5,352 nt of DNA from the NCBI GenBank assembly GCA_013696185.1, contig JACCZA010000272.1, positions 1 to 5,352 on the forward strand. The letters run 5' to 3'. Positions within the stretch are counted from its first letter, which is position 1, and each line of letters starts with the position of its first letter. Positions 5,334 to 5,352 of this stretch are shown in pieces. The notes beneath the pieces were generated by a model, which worked only from the letters and a program-made list of their open reading frames with translations, was not told the origin of the DNA and ran no database searches. A program made the translations under genes and the position numbers. The stretch is from Actinomycetota bacterium. Lineage in GTDB: Bacteria; Actinomycetota; Thermoleophilia; Gaiellales; Gaiellaceae.

Positions 5334-5352
5334 ACAGCGCCCCGCCAAGCCC

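Noticed and set aside
1..5352. CRISPR array, insertion sequence or transposon ends.
   Set aside because: I saw no regular array of repeats and spacers, no transposase-like protein and no long terminal inverted repeats.

Overview
The window is high-GC bacterial DNA. The type A RNase P RNA, the AfsR/SARP-like regulator and the GC-rich codon use point to Actinomycetota. A soil lineage such as Thermoleophilia is possible, but that is an impression from gene style; no sequence search was run.

Layout, left to right. Bases 1 to about 138 are the 3' part of rnpB (RNase P RNA), cut by the window edge and followed at once by a textbook intrinsic terminator (141-169). Next comes about 540 bp with no convincing gene (170-713). 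It holds a tandem heptamer repeat (201-221), three CACGTG palindromes, a weak tRNA-like relic and three small inverted repeats. A large regulator gene follows (714-3575, + strand, 953 aa): an OmpR-type winged helix, a BTAD domain, an NB-ARC/STAND ATPase and C-terminal TPR-like repeats, the architecture of AfsR. After a 79-bp gap come two overlapping + strand genes: a SnoaL/DUF4440-like NTF2-fold protein (3655-4080) and an exported 170-aa protein of unknown function (4067-4579). The second starts inside the end of the first and has a near-perfect Shine-Dalgarno sequence, so the two look translationally coupled. Two hairpins close this unit. On the minus strand, 4783-5034 encodes what looks like only the C-terminal tail of another TPR-type regulator, with no head: a decayed gene. 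The right edge (5258-5340) is dense in palindromes and ends with a second copy of the tandem heptamer.

The main non-obvious signal is a set of tandem hexamer/heptamer repeats with exact 11-bp period. GCATCAC-N4-GCATCAC occurs at 203-220 and 5315-5332, and the related TGCAAC-N5-TGCAAC at 3613-3629, just before the SnoaL-like gene. Direct repeats at one-helical-turn spacing are the known operator form of SARP/AfsR winged helices. My working model is that the 953-aa protein binds these sites, integrates a signal through its ATPase and TPR parts, and switches on the SnoaL-like/exported protein pair, and perhaps a gene beyond the right edge. This is inference from spacing and position, not shown function.
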